Positions 1 through 8,393 of a DNA stretch of 64,000 bases are shown piece after piece. Both the position numbers and the translations under genes were made by a program. Within the stretch, counting starts at the first letter, position 1. Each line of letters starts with the position of its first letter. The notes below the pieces were generated by a model. It saw nothing but the letters and a program-made list of their open reading frames with translations, searched no databases and was not told where the DNA came from. Origin of the DNA: CAVQBJ01 sp963819075 (lineage in GTDB: Bacteria > Actinomycetota > Thermoleophilia > Solirubrobacterales > Solirubrobacteraceae); contig CAWFUP010000001.1 in NCBI GenBank assembly GCA_963819075.1, forward strand, positions 806,001 through 870,000, in the 5' to 3' direction.

Positions 1-3000
1 CGAACAACAACAAGCCGCCGATCACGGGCACGGCCGAGGCGAACAACACGGTGACCGTGTACATCGACGGGTCCTCCGTCGGGACGACGGTGGCGAACGG
101 CTCGGGCAACTGGACCTACACCCCGACGGTGGCGCTCAGCGATGGGTCGCATGCCGTGAAGGCGACGGCGACCGACCCGGCCAGCAACGTCAGCGGCTTC
201 TCCAATACGAACAACTTCACGGTCGACACGGTCGCGCCGCCGGCGCCGGTGGTGGTCACGCCGGCCGACGCGTCGTTTACGAACAACAACAAGCCGCCGA
301 TCACGGGCACGGCCGAGGCGAACAACACGGTGACGGTGTACATCGACGGGTCGTCGGTGGGCACGACGGTGGCGAACGGCTCGGGCAACTGGACCTACAC
401 CCCGACGGTGGCGCTCAGCGATGGGTCGCATGCCGTGAAGGCGACGGCGACCGACCCGGCCAGCAACGTCAGCGGCTTCTCCAATACGAACAACTTCACG
501 GTCGACACGGTCGCGCCGCCGGCGCCGGTGGTGGTCACGCCCGCCAACGCGTCGTTTACGAACAACAACAAGCCGCCGATCACCGGGACGGCCGAGGCCA
601 ACAACACGGTGACGGTGTACATCGACGGGTCGTCGGTGGGCACGACGGTGGCGGACGGCTCGGGCAACTGGACCTACACCCCGACGGTGGCGCTCAGCGA
701 TGGGTCGCATGCCGTGAAGGCGACGGCGACCGACCCGGCGAGCAACGTCAGCGGCTTCTCCAACACGAACAACTTCACGGTCGACACGGTCGCGCCGCCG
801 GCGCCGGTGGTGGTCACGCCCGCGAACGCGTCGTTCACGAACAACAACAAGCCGCCGATCACGGGCACGGCCGAGGCGAACAACACCGTGACGGTGTACA
901 TCGACGGGTCCTCCGTGGGGACTGCGGTGGCGAACGGCTCGGGCAACTGGACCTACACCCCGACGGTGGCGCTCAGCGATGGGTCGCATGCCGTGAAGGC
1001 GACGGCGACCGACCCGGCGAGCAACGTCAGTGGCTTCTCGAACACGAACAACTTCACGGTGATCACCGTCGCGCCGGCCGCGCCGGTGGTGGTCACGCCC
1101 GCGAACGCATCGTTTACGAACAACAACAAGCCGCCGATCTCCGGCACGGCCGAGGCGAACACCACGGTGACCGTCTACATCGACGGCTCGTCGGTCGGGA
1201 CGACCGCGGCCAGCGGGCTGGGCGCCTGGACGTTCACGCCGACCGTGGCGCTGGCTGACGGGTCGCACGCGGTGAAGGCCACGGCGACCGACGCGGCGAG
1301 CAACGTCAGCGGCTTCTCCAATACGAACAACTTCACGGTGATCACCGTCGCGCCGGCGGCGCCGGTGGTGGTCACGCCGGTGGACGCGTCGTTCACGAAC
1401 AACAACAAGCCGCCGATCTCCGGCACGGCCCCGGCGAACACCACGGTGACCGTCTACATCGACGGCTCGTCGGTCGGGACGACCGCGGCCAGCGGGCTGG
1501 GCGCCTGGACGTTCACGCCGACCGTCGCGCTGAGCGACGGATCGCACGCGGTGAAGGCGACGGCGACCGACGCGGCCAGCAACGTGAGCGCCTTCTCCAA
1601 TACGAACAACTTCACGGTCATCACCGCCGCGCCGGCGGCGCCGATCGTGGTCACGCCGGTCAACGGGTCGTTCACGAACAAGAACAAGCCGCCGATCTCC
1701 GGCACCGCACCGGCGAACGCCACCGTGACCGTCTACATCGACGGCTCGTCGGTCGGGACGGCGACGGCCAGCGCGCTGGGCGCGTGGACGTTCACGCCGA
1801 CCGTGGCGCTCACCGACGGCGTGCACGCGGTCAAGGCGACCGCGACCGACGCGGCGAGCAACGTCAGCGCCTTCTCCAACACGAACAGCTTCACGGTCGA
1901 CACCGTGGCGCCGGCAGCGCCGACGGTCAGCGGGCCGACCCCGGGATCGACCACGAGCAACGACAAGCCCCCGATCACCGGCACGGCCGAGCCGGGCAGC
2001 ACGGTCACGGTCTACGTCGACGGGCAGCCGATCGGCACCACGACGGCTGACAGCTCCGGCAACTGGTCGTTCACGCCGACCACGCCGCTTTCGGACGGCC
2101 CGCACACGGTCACGGCCACGTCGACGGACAAGGCGGGCAACGTCAGCGCGAGCTCCGGCTCGAGCGGCGGCTCGGGCGGCTCGGGCTCCGGTAGTGGGTC
2201 GGGCTCGGGCTCGGGGAGCGGGTCGGGCTCGGGCACGGGCGGCGACACGTTCACCGTCGACACCCAGACTCCACCCCCGGTGACGGTCGTCACCCAGCCG
2301 CCGAGCATCTCGAAGACCTCGAACTTCACGTTCGATCCGCAGTCGGGCGACACGCTCGAATGCTCGATCGACGGCAGCGCGTGGGCGCAGTGCCCCGCGA
2401 ACTTCGATCCGACGACGCTTCAGGATGGCCCGCACACGCTGCGCGTCGAGCAGATCAACGGGGCGGGCACGCCGTCGGGGACCGAGACGATCGGCTGGAT
2501 CCTCGACACCACACCGCCGCTACCGCCGGTCATCACCGGTGGTCCCCAGGGCGTGACATCGGTGAGCACAGGCACCTTCACCTGGACGTCTCCGCCCGGC
2601 GACATCACGCAGTGCCAGATCGACAACAGCCGGTGGCACACGTGTACGTCGGGCATCACGCTCGTCGGTCTTGCGCCCGGTCAGCACACCCTGTCGGTGC
2701 GCACCGTCGACTCCGTCGGCAACGTCAGCAAGACGACGACGGTCGAGTTCACCATCAAGCCGACGCACATCCTCGACCCGACCGCATCCGCCGCGTTCGC
2801 GTGCACCCGAGCTCAGGTCGTGCTCCTGAACGTCTACCAGCAGGGCCGCCGCGTGTACATCAGCGGCGCGGCCCGCGGCCACTGGGTCGGCAGGACCGTG
2901 TCGATCAAGTTCATGGCCTTCCGGGCGACGGTCGGCCGCGTGAAGATCGGTCGCACAGGCCTGTTCTCGCTCACCGTGCCGCTTCCGCCGGCCAAGCTGG

Positions 3001-3359
3001 CGACCTCCAACGCCGCGCGCTACGAGGCGATCGTCGGCCCGAACGTGTCCGCCGCCCTGAAGCTCCAGCGCCGCCTTCGGATGACCATGGCGAAGCGGAG
3101 CGGGAAGAGCATCCTGCTCGGCGGCCGCGTCTCGGGCAGCTTCCGTGCCGGCACGCAGGTCGCGCTCATGCTGCGGGTCACGTGCTCCATCTACAAGGCC
3201 GCGGCCTTCGTGAAGCTCTCGCGCTCGGGCACCTACACCACGAAGGTCAAGGCCCCCGCCGGCGCCGCGGCCGCGATCGCCGTCTATCGAGCCCAGACGT
3301 CCGTGCTGCTGCTCGGGCGCTCCTACCACACGTACTCGCTGCCGACCACGCCTCGGTAG
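1..3359 (+). CDS. Repetitive Ig-like surface protein, 5' end outside window
   Basis: This is the C-terminal part of a large secreted or cell-surface protein; the frame is already open at base 3, so the true start lies upstream. It begins with eight 93-residue Ig-like repeats, each carrying NNNKPPI(T/S)GTA, VTVYIDGSSVGT and SNTNNFTV. A Ser/Gly-rich linker follows at about 2150-2250. Two further beta-sandwich modules then carry a paired-cysteine motif (LECSIDGSAWAQC and ITQCQIDNSRWHTC), a type common in actinobacterial surface proteins. The last 200 residues are a basic domain with two Cys and no sorting signal that I recognise. The repeat architecture suggests an adhesin or stalk-like structural role. 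That is inference; no catalytic motif is visible. Confidence 0.85.
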   Translation, partial: NNNKPPITGTAEANNTVTVYIDGSSVGTTVANGSGNWTYTPTVALSDGSHAVKATATDPASNVSGFSNTNNFTVDTVAPPAPVVVTPADASFTNNNKPPITGTAEANNTVTVYIDGSSVGTTVANGSGNWTYTPTVALSDGSHAVKATATDPASNVSGFSNTNNFTVDTVAPPAPVVVTPANASFTNNNKPPITGTAEANNTVTVYIDGSSVGTTVADGSGNWTYTPTVALSDGSHAVKATATDPASNVSGFSNTNNFTVDTVAPPAPVVVTPANASFTNNNKPPITGTAEANNTVTVYIDGSSVGTAVANGSGNWTYTPTVALSDGSHAVKATATDPASNVSGFSNTNNFTVITVAPAAPVVVTPANASFTNNNKPPISGTAEANTTVTVYIDGSSVGTTAASGLGAWTFTPTVALADGSHAVKATATDAASNVSGFSNTNNFTVITVAPAAPVVVTPVDASFTNNNKPPISGTAPANTTVTVYIDGSSVGTTAASGLGAWTFTPTVALSDGSHAVKATATDAASNVSAFSNTNNFTVITAAPAAPIVVTPVNGSFTNKNKPPISGTAPANATVTVYIDGSSVGTATASALGAWTFTPTVALTDGVHAVKATATDAASNVSAFSNTNSFTVDTVAPAAPTVSGPTPGSTTSNDKPPITGTAEPGSTVTVYVDGQPIGTTTADSSGNWSFTPTTPLSDGPHTVTATSTDKAGNVSASSGSSGGSGGSGSGSGSGSGSGSGSGSGTGGDTFTVDTQTPPPVTVVTQPPSISKTSNFTFDPQSGDTLECSIDGSAWAQCPANFDPTTLQDGPHTLRVEQINGAGTPSGTETIGWILDTTPPLPPVITGGPQGVTSVSTGTFTWTSPPGDITQCQIDNSRWHTCTSGITLVGLAPGQHTLSVRTVDSVGNVSKTTTVEFTIKPTHILDPTASAAFACTRAQVVLLNVYQQGRRVYISGAARGHWVGRTVSIKFMAFRATVGRVKIGRTGLFSLTVPLPPAKLATSNAARYEAIVGPNVSAALKLQRRLRMTMAKRSGKSILLGGRVSGSFRAGTQVALMLRVTCSIYKAAAFVKLSRSGTYTTKVKAPAGAAAAIAVYRAQTSVLLLGRSYHTYSLPTTPR
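3..2234 (+). repeat. Eight tandem 279-bp repeats encoding Ig-like domains
   Basis: Units begin at 3, 282, 561, 840, 1119, 1398, 1677 and 1956 with exact 279-bp phasing (93 codons). The first four are nearly identical at DNA level. Units 5-7 have diverged (ANTTVTVY, GLGAWTFTPT) and unit 8 is the most distant (SNDKPPITGTAEPGSTVTVY). The gradient suggests recent expansion by recombination at the upstream side. Confidence 0.95.
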
Positions 3360-3423
3360 CCGCCGACGGTGATGTCCGATCGTCACTAGGCGTCGGCGCT
3401 CGCGCGTGCGAGCATCGGCGGCG

Positions 3424-4971
3424 ATGATCGACACGTTCGAGCACCGGTACCGCTCCCTCACCACGCACGACCCGCGCTTCGACGGCTGGTTCTTCGTCGC
3501 CGTCACCTCGACGGGCGTCTACTGCCGTCCGAGCTGCCCGGCGCGGGTGCCCAAGCGCGAGAACGTGCGCTTCTACCCGACCGCCGCCGCGGCGCAGCTG
3601 GCCGGCTTCCGCGCCTGTAAGCGCTGCCGACCCGACGCTGCCCCCGGATCGCCCGAATGGGACGCGCGCGCGGATCTCGTGGGCCGGGCGATGCGCCTGA
3701 TCGCCGACGGCATCGTCGAGCGCGAGGGTGTGGCCGGCCTCGCCGCGCAGCTCGGCTACAGCGTGCGCCACGTGCACCGACAGCTCGTGGCCGAGGTCGG
3801 GGCCGGGCCGCAGGCGCTGGCCCGTGCTCGCCGCGCCCAGACGGCCCGCCTGCTCATCGAGACGACCGACCTGCCGTTCGGCACGGTGGCCTTCGCCGCC
3901 GACTTCCCGAGCATCCGCCAGTTCAACGAGACGGTGCGCGCGGTGTTCGCCACCACGCCGACCGAGCTGCGGCGCAAGCGGCGCGCCGGCGCCACGGCGG
4001 GCGCGGCGAGCGCGGGCACGATCTCGCTGCGCCTGGCCTACCGCCGCCCGCTCGACGCGACCGGGCTGCTCGGCTTCCTCGGCGCGCGTGCCGTGCCCGG
4101 CGTCGAGCACTGGGACGGGCGCACCTACCGCCGCACGCTGCGCCTCCCGCACGCCGACGGGATCGTCGAGCTGGCGCCGGCCGATAGCTTCGTGTCGGCG
4201 ACGCTGCGACTCGCCGACCCGCGCGACCTCGGCCCGGCCGTCGCCCGCTGCCGGCGCCTGCTCGACCTCGACGCCGACCCGGTCGCCGTCGACGAGCGGC
4301 TCGCGCGCGACCCGCTGCTGCGCGGACTCGTGGCGGCGGCTCCCGGGCGCCGCGTGCCCGGCAGCGTCGACGGATTCGAGCTTGCCGTGCGAGCCGTGCT
4401 CGGACAGCAGGTCTCGATCGGCGGCGCGGCGACGCTGGCCGGACGGCTCGTGCAGGCCTGCGCCGAGCCGGTGTCGGTGGCCGACCCCGTCGTCACCCAC
4501 CTGTTCCCCGATCCGCGGCGGGTGGCCGAGGCCGGCGCGGACGCCTTCACGATGCCGGCCTCGCGTCAGCGAGCGCTGCGCGCGCTCGCTCACGCGGCCG
4601 GCTCGGACTCGCTCACGCTGCACCCCGGGGCCGATCGCCAGGCCACGCGGGCCGCGCTGGTCGCGCTGCCCGGCATCGGGGAGTGGACGGCGACCTACGT
4701 CGCGATGCGCGTGCTCGGCGACCCCGACGCGTTTCTGGCCACCGACCTCGGCGTGCGGCGGGCGCTGCAGCGACTCGGCGAGCCGGGCGACCCGCTGTCG
4801 GCCACGCGGCGCGCCGAGCGCTGGCGCCCGTGGCGGGCGTACGGGCTCATGTACCTCTGGGGAGCGACCGTACCGCCGGCGAGCGCCGATCGGCACCGGC
4901 GGCGATCTCACGTCGCGCGCCGTCCACGCGTTCTCAATGCAGACGCGGCGCTGCTCACGAGCGCCCACTGA
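3424..4971 (+). CDS. alkA: Ada-AlkA fusion: methyl-sensing regulator and 3-methyladenine DNA glycosylase
   Basis: A 515-residue DNA repair protein. Residues 1-75 form the Ada zinc domain with Cys34, Cys38, Cys65 and Cys68 (YCRPSC, CKRC). In E. coli Ada the equivalent of Cys34 accepts the methyl group of phosphotriesters. Residues 80-185 are an AraC-type HTH. Residues 200-490 are AlkA-like, with the helix-hairpin-helix LPGIGEWTA and the catalytic Asp441 in FLATDLGV. The protein should sense alkylation damage, activate transcription and excise 3-methyladenine. It lacks the C-terminal O6-methyltransferase of E. coli Ada, which is supplied by the next gene. The ATG at 3424 is preferred over an upstream GTG because the Ada domain begins there; a weak -10 (GAGCAT, 3410-3415) lies 8 bases before it. 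Confidence 0.93.
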   Translation: MIDTFEHRYRSLTTHDPRFDGWFFVAVTSTGVYCRPSCPARVPKRENVRFYPTAAAAQLAGFRACKRCRPDAAPGSPEWDARADLVGRAMRLIADGIVEREGVAGLAAQLGYSVRHVHRQLVAEVGAGPQALARARRAQTARLLIETTDLPFGTVAFAADFPSIRQFNETVRAVFATTPTELRRKRRAGATAGAASAGTISLRLAYRRPLDATGLLGFLGARAVPGVEHWDGRTYRRTLRLPHADGIVELAPADSFVSATLRLADPRDLGPAVARCRRLLDLDADPVAVDERLARDPLLRGLVAAAPGRRVPGSVDGFELAVRAVLGQQVSIGGAATLAGRLVQACAEPVSVADPVVTHLFPDPRRVAEAGADAFTMPASRQRALRALAHAAGSDSLTLHPGADRQATRAALVALPGIGEWTATYVAMRVLGDPDAFLATDLGVRRALQRLGEPGDPLSATRRAERWRPWRAYGLMYLWGATVPPASADRHRRRSHVARRPRVLNADAALLTSAH

Positions 4972-4986
4972 CCAGGAGGACTCGAC

Positions 4987-5514
4987 ATGGCCACTGCGCT
5001 CCCGTACTCCCTTTTCCCCAGCCCCATCGGCGACTTGCTGCTCGTGGGTGGCGACCGCGGGCTGCGCGGCGTGCACATGACCCCCCACCGTGGGCGACAT
5101 GGCGTGGGCGCGGGCTGGCGGCGCGACGATGCGGCGCTCGCCGAGGCGCGCGGGCAGCTGCACGCGTACTTCGCGGGGGAGCTGATGGAGTTCGCGCTCC
5201 CGCTCGACCCCGAGGGGACGCCGTTCCAGCTCACCGTGTGGGCGGCGCTGCGCGAGATCCCCTTCGGGGGCACCGAGTCCTACGGACAGCTTGCCGAGCG
5301 CATCGGCTGTCCGGGTGCCGCGCGCGCGGTCGGGCTGGCCAACGGGCGCAATCCGCTCGCTGTCGTGGTGCCGTGTCACCGCGTCATCGGCGCGGACGGG
5401 TCGCTCACCGGCTACGGCGGCGGGCTCGAGCGCAAGCGGCTGCTGCTCGCGCACGAGGCGCGCGTGGCCGGAGTCGCGCCCGCCGGCGAGCTCGCGGTCG
5501 CGCGGCTGTTCTGA
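4987..5514 (+). CDS. ogt: Methylated-DNA--protein-cysteine methyltransferase
   Basis: A 175-residue suicide enzyme that transfers the alkyl group from O6-methylguanine (and O4-methylthymine) to its own cysteine. The acceptor is Cys130 in the signature VVPCHRVIG, followed by GYGGGLERKRLLLAHE. A strong Shine-Dalgarno AGGAGGA (4974-4980) precedes the ATG. The gene starts 15 bases after the Ada-AlkA stop, so the two form an alkylation-damage operon in which sensing, glycosylase and methyltransferase functions are split over two polypeptides. Confidence 0.95.
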   Translation: MATALPYSLFPSPIGDLLLVGGDRGLRGVHMTPHRGRHGVGAGWRRDDAALAEARGQLHAYFAGELMEFALPLDPEGTPFQLTVWAALREIPFGGTESYGQLAERIGCPGAARAVGLANGRNPLAVVVPCHRVIGADGSLTGYGGGLERKRLLLAHEARVAGVAPAGELAVARLF

Positions 5515-5540
5515 GCGGGGCGCGGTGGTACCGTGCGCGC

Positions 5541-5741
5541 GTGGATCACGACGACGCTCGCCGGCTGGCCCACGCGCTTCGGGACGAGCGCTGGTGCACG
5601 CCGAGCAACGAGCTGCTGGCGCGGCTGAACGATCGCGGCGGGCTGAACGCGGGGCTGAACCCGCCCGACGGCTTCGATGACGACGAGCTCGTGGACCTCG
5701 TGTGGCGCGCGGTGCGCAGCGCCGGGCTGGCGGACGCATGA
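5541..5741 (+). CDS. Small hypothetical protein (66 aa)
   Basis: A short acidic protein of 66 residues with no recognised domain (motifs ERWCTPSNELLARLN and DDDELVDLVWRAV). The GTG start lies six bases after a -10-like TACCGT (5529-5534) without a Shine-Dalgarno sequence, so it is probably leaderless. Its TGA overlaps the ATG of the metallo-hydrolase (ATGA), which argues for translational coupling and for it being a real gene. Confidence 0.6.
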   Translation: MDHDDARRLAHALRDERWCTPSNELLARLNDRGGLNAGLNPPDGFDDDELVDLVWRAVRSAGLADA

Positions 5742-6376
5742 AGGAGCTTGCCGACGGCGTGTGGCAGCTCTCGGGCTTCCCGCCCAACGCGGTGAACCAG
5801 TACGTGATCGGCGACGTGCTGATCGATTCCGGGATCGTGTTCGACCGCCGGCGCGTCCTCGGCCAGATCGCCGGCCGCGGGATCAGCGCGCACGCGCTCA
5901 CCCACGCGCACTTCGATCACTTCGGCTGCAGCCACGCCGTCTGCACGAAGCTCGGGATCCCGCTCTGGTGCGGAGCCGAGGACGTCGCGGCCGTCGAGTC
6001 CGGGAAGATGCTCGCGCAGGGACGGATGGTCCCCGCCGCGCCGGCCCACGCGGTCGCGCGGGCGTTGCGCGAGGGCGACGAGGTCGCCGGCTTCGTCGTG
6101 CTCGACACGCCGGGACACTCGCCCGGGCACGTCTCCTACTGGCGTGAGGCCGACCGCGTGCTCGTGTGCGGCGACGTCATGTGGGGCTTCAACCCGTTCC
6201 TGCTGTCGGGCGGGATTCGCGAGCCCTATCGGCTCGCCAGTCCGGACCCGGGGTTGAACCGTCGCTCGGCGAGGCGGCTTGCCGAGCTGCAGCCGGCGCT
6301 CGTGTGCTTCGGGCACGGACCGCCGCTGCGCGACCCCTCGCGGTTCGCGGCGGCCGTGGCACGGCTCCGGGAGTAG
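5738..6376 (+). CDS. MBL-fold metallo-hydrolase
   Basis: A 212-residue metallo-beta-lactamase superfamily protein. The metal-binding signature THAHFDHFG places ligands at His56, His58, Asp60 and His61. Further ligands are expected in DTPGHSPGHVSY and in FGHGPPL near the C terminus. There is no signal peptide, so it is cytoplasmic. The family covers glyoxalase II-like and other thioester or lactone hydrolases; the substrate cannot be told from sequence. It is translationally coupled to the small gene before it. Confidence 0.88.
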   Translation: MKELADGVWQLSGFPPNAVNQYVIGDVLIDSGIVFDRRRVLGQIAGRGISAHALTHAHFDHFGCSHAVCTKLGIPLWCGAEDVAAVESGKMLAQGRMVPAAPAHAVARALREGDEVAGFVVLDTPGHSPGHVSYWREADRVLVCGDVMWGFNPFLLSGGIREPYRLASPDPGLNRRSARRLAELQPALVCFGHGPPLRDPSRFAAAVARLRE

Positions 6377-6393
6377 GCCCCGGGGCGGGGAGG

Positions 6394-6462
6394 GCCGGCG
6401 GGGGGGTGTTCGTCATTAGGCATGCCATAGCCATACAAACGACGAACACCCCCCCCACCGGC
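6394..6462. repeat. Palindromic intergenic repeat, copy A
   Basis: Arms at 6394-6414 and 6441-6462 pair as GGGGGGTGTTCGTC with GACGAACACCCCCC around a 26-base loop that contains ATTAGGCATGCC. It lies between two convergent genes and may end transcription of both, although there is no T-tract. It is one of six related elements in this window. Confidence 0.8.
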
Positions 6463-6467
6463 GGGGG

Positions 6468-6740
6468 CTACTCCTCCGCGGGAGGCTGGTCCGGCCAGGC
6501 GCCGAAGAGATGGCGAAACGTGCGGGCGCCGGCTCGGTCCGCGGCGGCGGCGGTCGCCGCGAAGGCTCCGGCGCGGAGTGCCGCGGCGGCCACGACCTGG
6601 GCGACGTTGGCCTCGCCGGCGCGCGGCGACGGCGGGTCCCCGCGATACAGCGCGCCGAACAGCTGCTGCCCGGCGCGCTTGCCGAGGAATCCGAAGACGA
6701 TCCCGAACGGGAGGTACAGGACCTTGACGAGCAGCTTCAT
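6468..6740 (-). CDS. DUF4235-like small membrane protein
   Basis: A 90-residue protein beginning MKLLVKVLYLPFGIVFGFLG, with one or two N-terminal hydrophobic segments and a Gly-rich turn (GKRAGQQLFGALYRG). This resembles the DUF4235 family of small actinobacterial membrane proteins of unknown function. The ATG at 6740 is chosen because GAGGTG lies seven bases upstream; a GTG at 6746 is the alternative. The gene is convergent with the metallo-hydrolase. Confidence 0.75.
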   Translation of the reverse strand: MKLLVKVLYLPFGIVFGFLGKRAGQQLFGALYRGDPPSPRAGEANVAQVVAAAALRAGAFAATAAAADRAGARTFRHLFGAWPDQPPAEE

Positions 6741-6909
6741 CGACACCTCAGCTATCCGTGGGCAGAGCGGCGGCGGCAGTCAAGCGAAGTGGACGAGTGA
6801 CCGATGCCATCCGGCGAGGCCACAAGAGTACCCTCCACGTCTTCAACCGAAAACACCGGCATCCCCGTTAGGCCGGCTGCGTCCAACCCCTCGAAGAAGA
6901 AGGGATGAC

Positions 6910-7626
6910 ATGACAGAGCAGCCACATCACAACGAAGAGGACCCAGCGGAGGATCTCCTGCGGCGTGCCCTCCTCGACGGGGAGCGCGAGGCGGCGGCGG
7001 TGGCGATGAAGGTCGACGGCCTGTCGCTGTGCGAGGCGCTGACGATCGTCTTCCACGGCCGGCGCGACCTGTCGACGATCCAGACCTACGTCGCGCACGG
7101 CGGGCTCGGCGCCGGCAGTGCGATCGGCGCCGACGAGCTGCTGCGGGTGCCGTGTGACCTCGACCTGGCCGACGCCGAGGATCGCGACGACGCCGAGCAC
7201 CTGTACGCCGAGCAGGCGCGCGCGTTCCGCGATGCGCTCCTCGCGGCCGACACGGTGCTGTCGGTCTGGTGCGGTCCGCTCGCCGAGGTGGCCGGCTCGC
7301 GCATCAGCGTCGACCGGTCGATCGAGCTGAACGTCTCGTTGCCCGCCTATCGCCTGATGCCGGTCGCGCTGATCGCGCCCGAGTGCCAGCTGATGGTCGC
7401 GCCGGTGTGCGGCGCGCGGACGCTGGCCGAGGGCCGCCCGCCGCTCGGCATCGCGTGCGCGCAGCAGGATGTGGCGCACGTGTACCCCTTATTCGACGAT
7501 CCCGAGCGCTGTCTGGACGACTTCCTCGGGCGCGCGGCCAACCACGCGAGGCGCCTGCACGAGCGGCTGGCCCACCAGGAGGCGTCGGTCGAGCGGTTCC
7601 TGGAGCTGTCGGACTCGGACGAGTAG
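6910..7626 (+). CDS. Hypothetical protein, 238 aa
   Basis: I do not recognise a family. The protein is soluble and acidic. It has an N-terminal helical region with LLDGEREAAAVAMKVDGLSL, a central alpha/beta part (VLSVWCGPLAEVAGSRISVD) and a C-terminal amphipathic helix rich in Arg and Glu. No signal peptide or membrane segment is present. AAGGG at 6900-6904 sits five bases before the ATG. Two copies of the palindromic repeat follow its stop codon. Confidence 0.7.
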   Translation: MTEQPHHNEEDPAEDLLRRALLDGEREAAAVAMKVDGLSLCEALTIVFHGRRDLSTIQTYVAHGGLGAGSAIGADELLRVPCDLDLADAEDRDDAEHLYAEQARAFRDALLAADTVLSVWCGPLAEVAGSRISVDRSIELNVSLPAYRLMPVALIAPECQLMVAPVCGARTLAEGRPPLGIACAQQDVAHVYPLFDDPERCLDDFLGRAANHARRLHERLAHQEASVERFLELSDSDE

Positions 7627-7682
7627 CGCTTCGGGGCGGGCAGGGCCTCGGGGCGGGCGGGGCGGGCGCGCACGCCCCGCCG

Positions 7683-7737
7683 GCGGGGGGTGTGCTCACT
7701 TGGCCCCCTATGGCGTGGGTTGGGGAGCACGCCCCGC
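7683..7737. repeat. Palindromic intergenic repeat, copy B
   Basis: Left arm GCGGGGGGTGTGCTC (7683-7697) and right arm GAGCACGCCCCGC (7725-7737) enclose a loop starting ACTTGGCCCCC. It lies 57 bases after the preceding stop codon. Confidence 0.75.
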
Positions 7738-7758
7738 TCCCGGCGGGGCCGCTCGGGC

Positions 7759-7809
7759 CGGGGTGTGCTCACTTAGCCCCCTGTGGCGTGGCTTCGCGAG
7801 CGCACCCCG
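7759..7809. repeat. Palindromic intergenic repeat, copy C
   Basis: Left arm CGGGGTGTGCTC (7759-7770) and right arm GAGCGCACCCCG (7798-7809) enclose a loop starting ACTTAGCCCCCTGTGGCG. It is a near duplicate of copy B, 74 bases further on. The 281-base stretch 7627-7907 holds these two elements and no gene. Confidence 0.75.
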
Positions 7810-7907
7810 CTCCGCCCCGGAGGGCGTGGCACCAAACGCCGCCGTCGCGCGCCGGCCCCAGGACAACCCCGCGCCACCGCGGGCCTGCCTCGGTCACACT
7901 CCCCCGC

Positions 7908-8354
7908 ATGAGCCGCCTGCTGCGCAACAGCCTGATCGCGCTCGGCGTCGTCGTGTTTCTCGTCTTCAGCGCCTTTCTCGCGCGGTATCTGAGCACCGAC
8001 AACGCCGAGCGCGATCAGGATCTGAGCCTCGTGCAGGCCGAGGCGAGCGGCAACCCGGCCTCGGTCATCGCTCAGATCCACGGCTGCGCGGCCAGCCCGT
8101 CGTGCGTCGCGCTCGAGCGGGCGAACGCGGCGCGCCTGCGCCGGCCGGGCGCCGTGAAGATCCTCAACCTCCAGTCGGCGACCGCGAACGCGCCGGTGAC
8201 GACCACCGGTGAGACGCGCATCGCGTGGACGGTGATCGGCCGGCTGCCGGTCGTGCAGTGCATCCTCGTCCGGCGCACGGGCACGGCTCTCTCTGGCCTG
8301 TCGGTTACCCTCCTCCGTCTCAGTGCACCGATCGACAACAGTACGGATTGCTGA
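7908..8354 (+). CDS. Membrane-anchored hypothetical protein
   Basis: A 148-residue protein with one N-terminal transmembrane segment (residues about 8-26, LIALGVVVFLVFSAFLA) and an extracytoplasmic domain. The domain has paired cysteines (IHGCAASPSCVAL) and a C-terminal VVQCILVRRTG strand. No family is recognised. A weak hexamer CACACT (7895-7900) precedes the ATG by seven bases, so the message may be leaderless. The preceding gap is filled by two palindromic repeats, which suggests an independent transcript. Confidence 0.72.
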   Translation: MSRLLRNSLIALGVVVFLVFSAFLARYLSTDNAERDQDLSLVQAEASGNPASVIAQIHGCAASPSCVALERANAARLRRPGAVKILNLQSATANAPVTTTGETRIAWTVIGRLPVVQCILVRRTGTALSGLSVTLLRLSAPIDNSTDC

Positions 8355-8393
8355 GCCGCCATCACCGGCGGTGATCACCGTCGCGGACGCCGG

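Noticed and set aside
3..2234. CRISPR array, because of the regular repeats
   Set aside because: The repeats are 279-bp coding units in frame with no unique spacers. No cas genes are present.
3247..5901. Long open frame on the minus strand (about 880 codons) opposite ada-alkA and ogt
   Set aside because: The translation is Arg/Ala/Gly/Pro noise without domains, while the plus strand encodes two complete conserved enzymes. It is a by-product of high GC.
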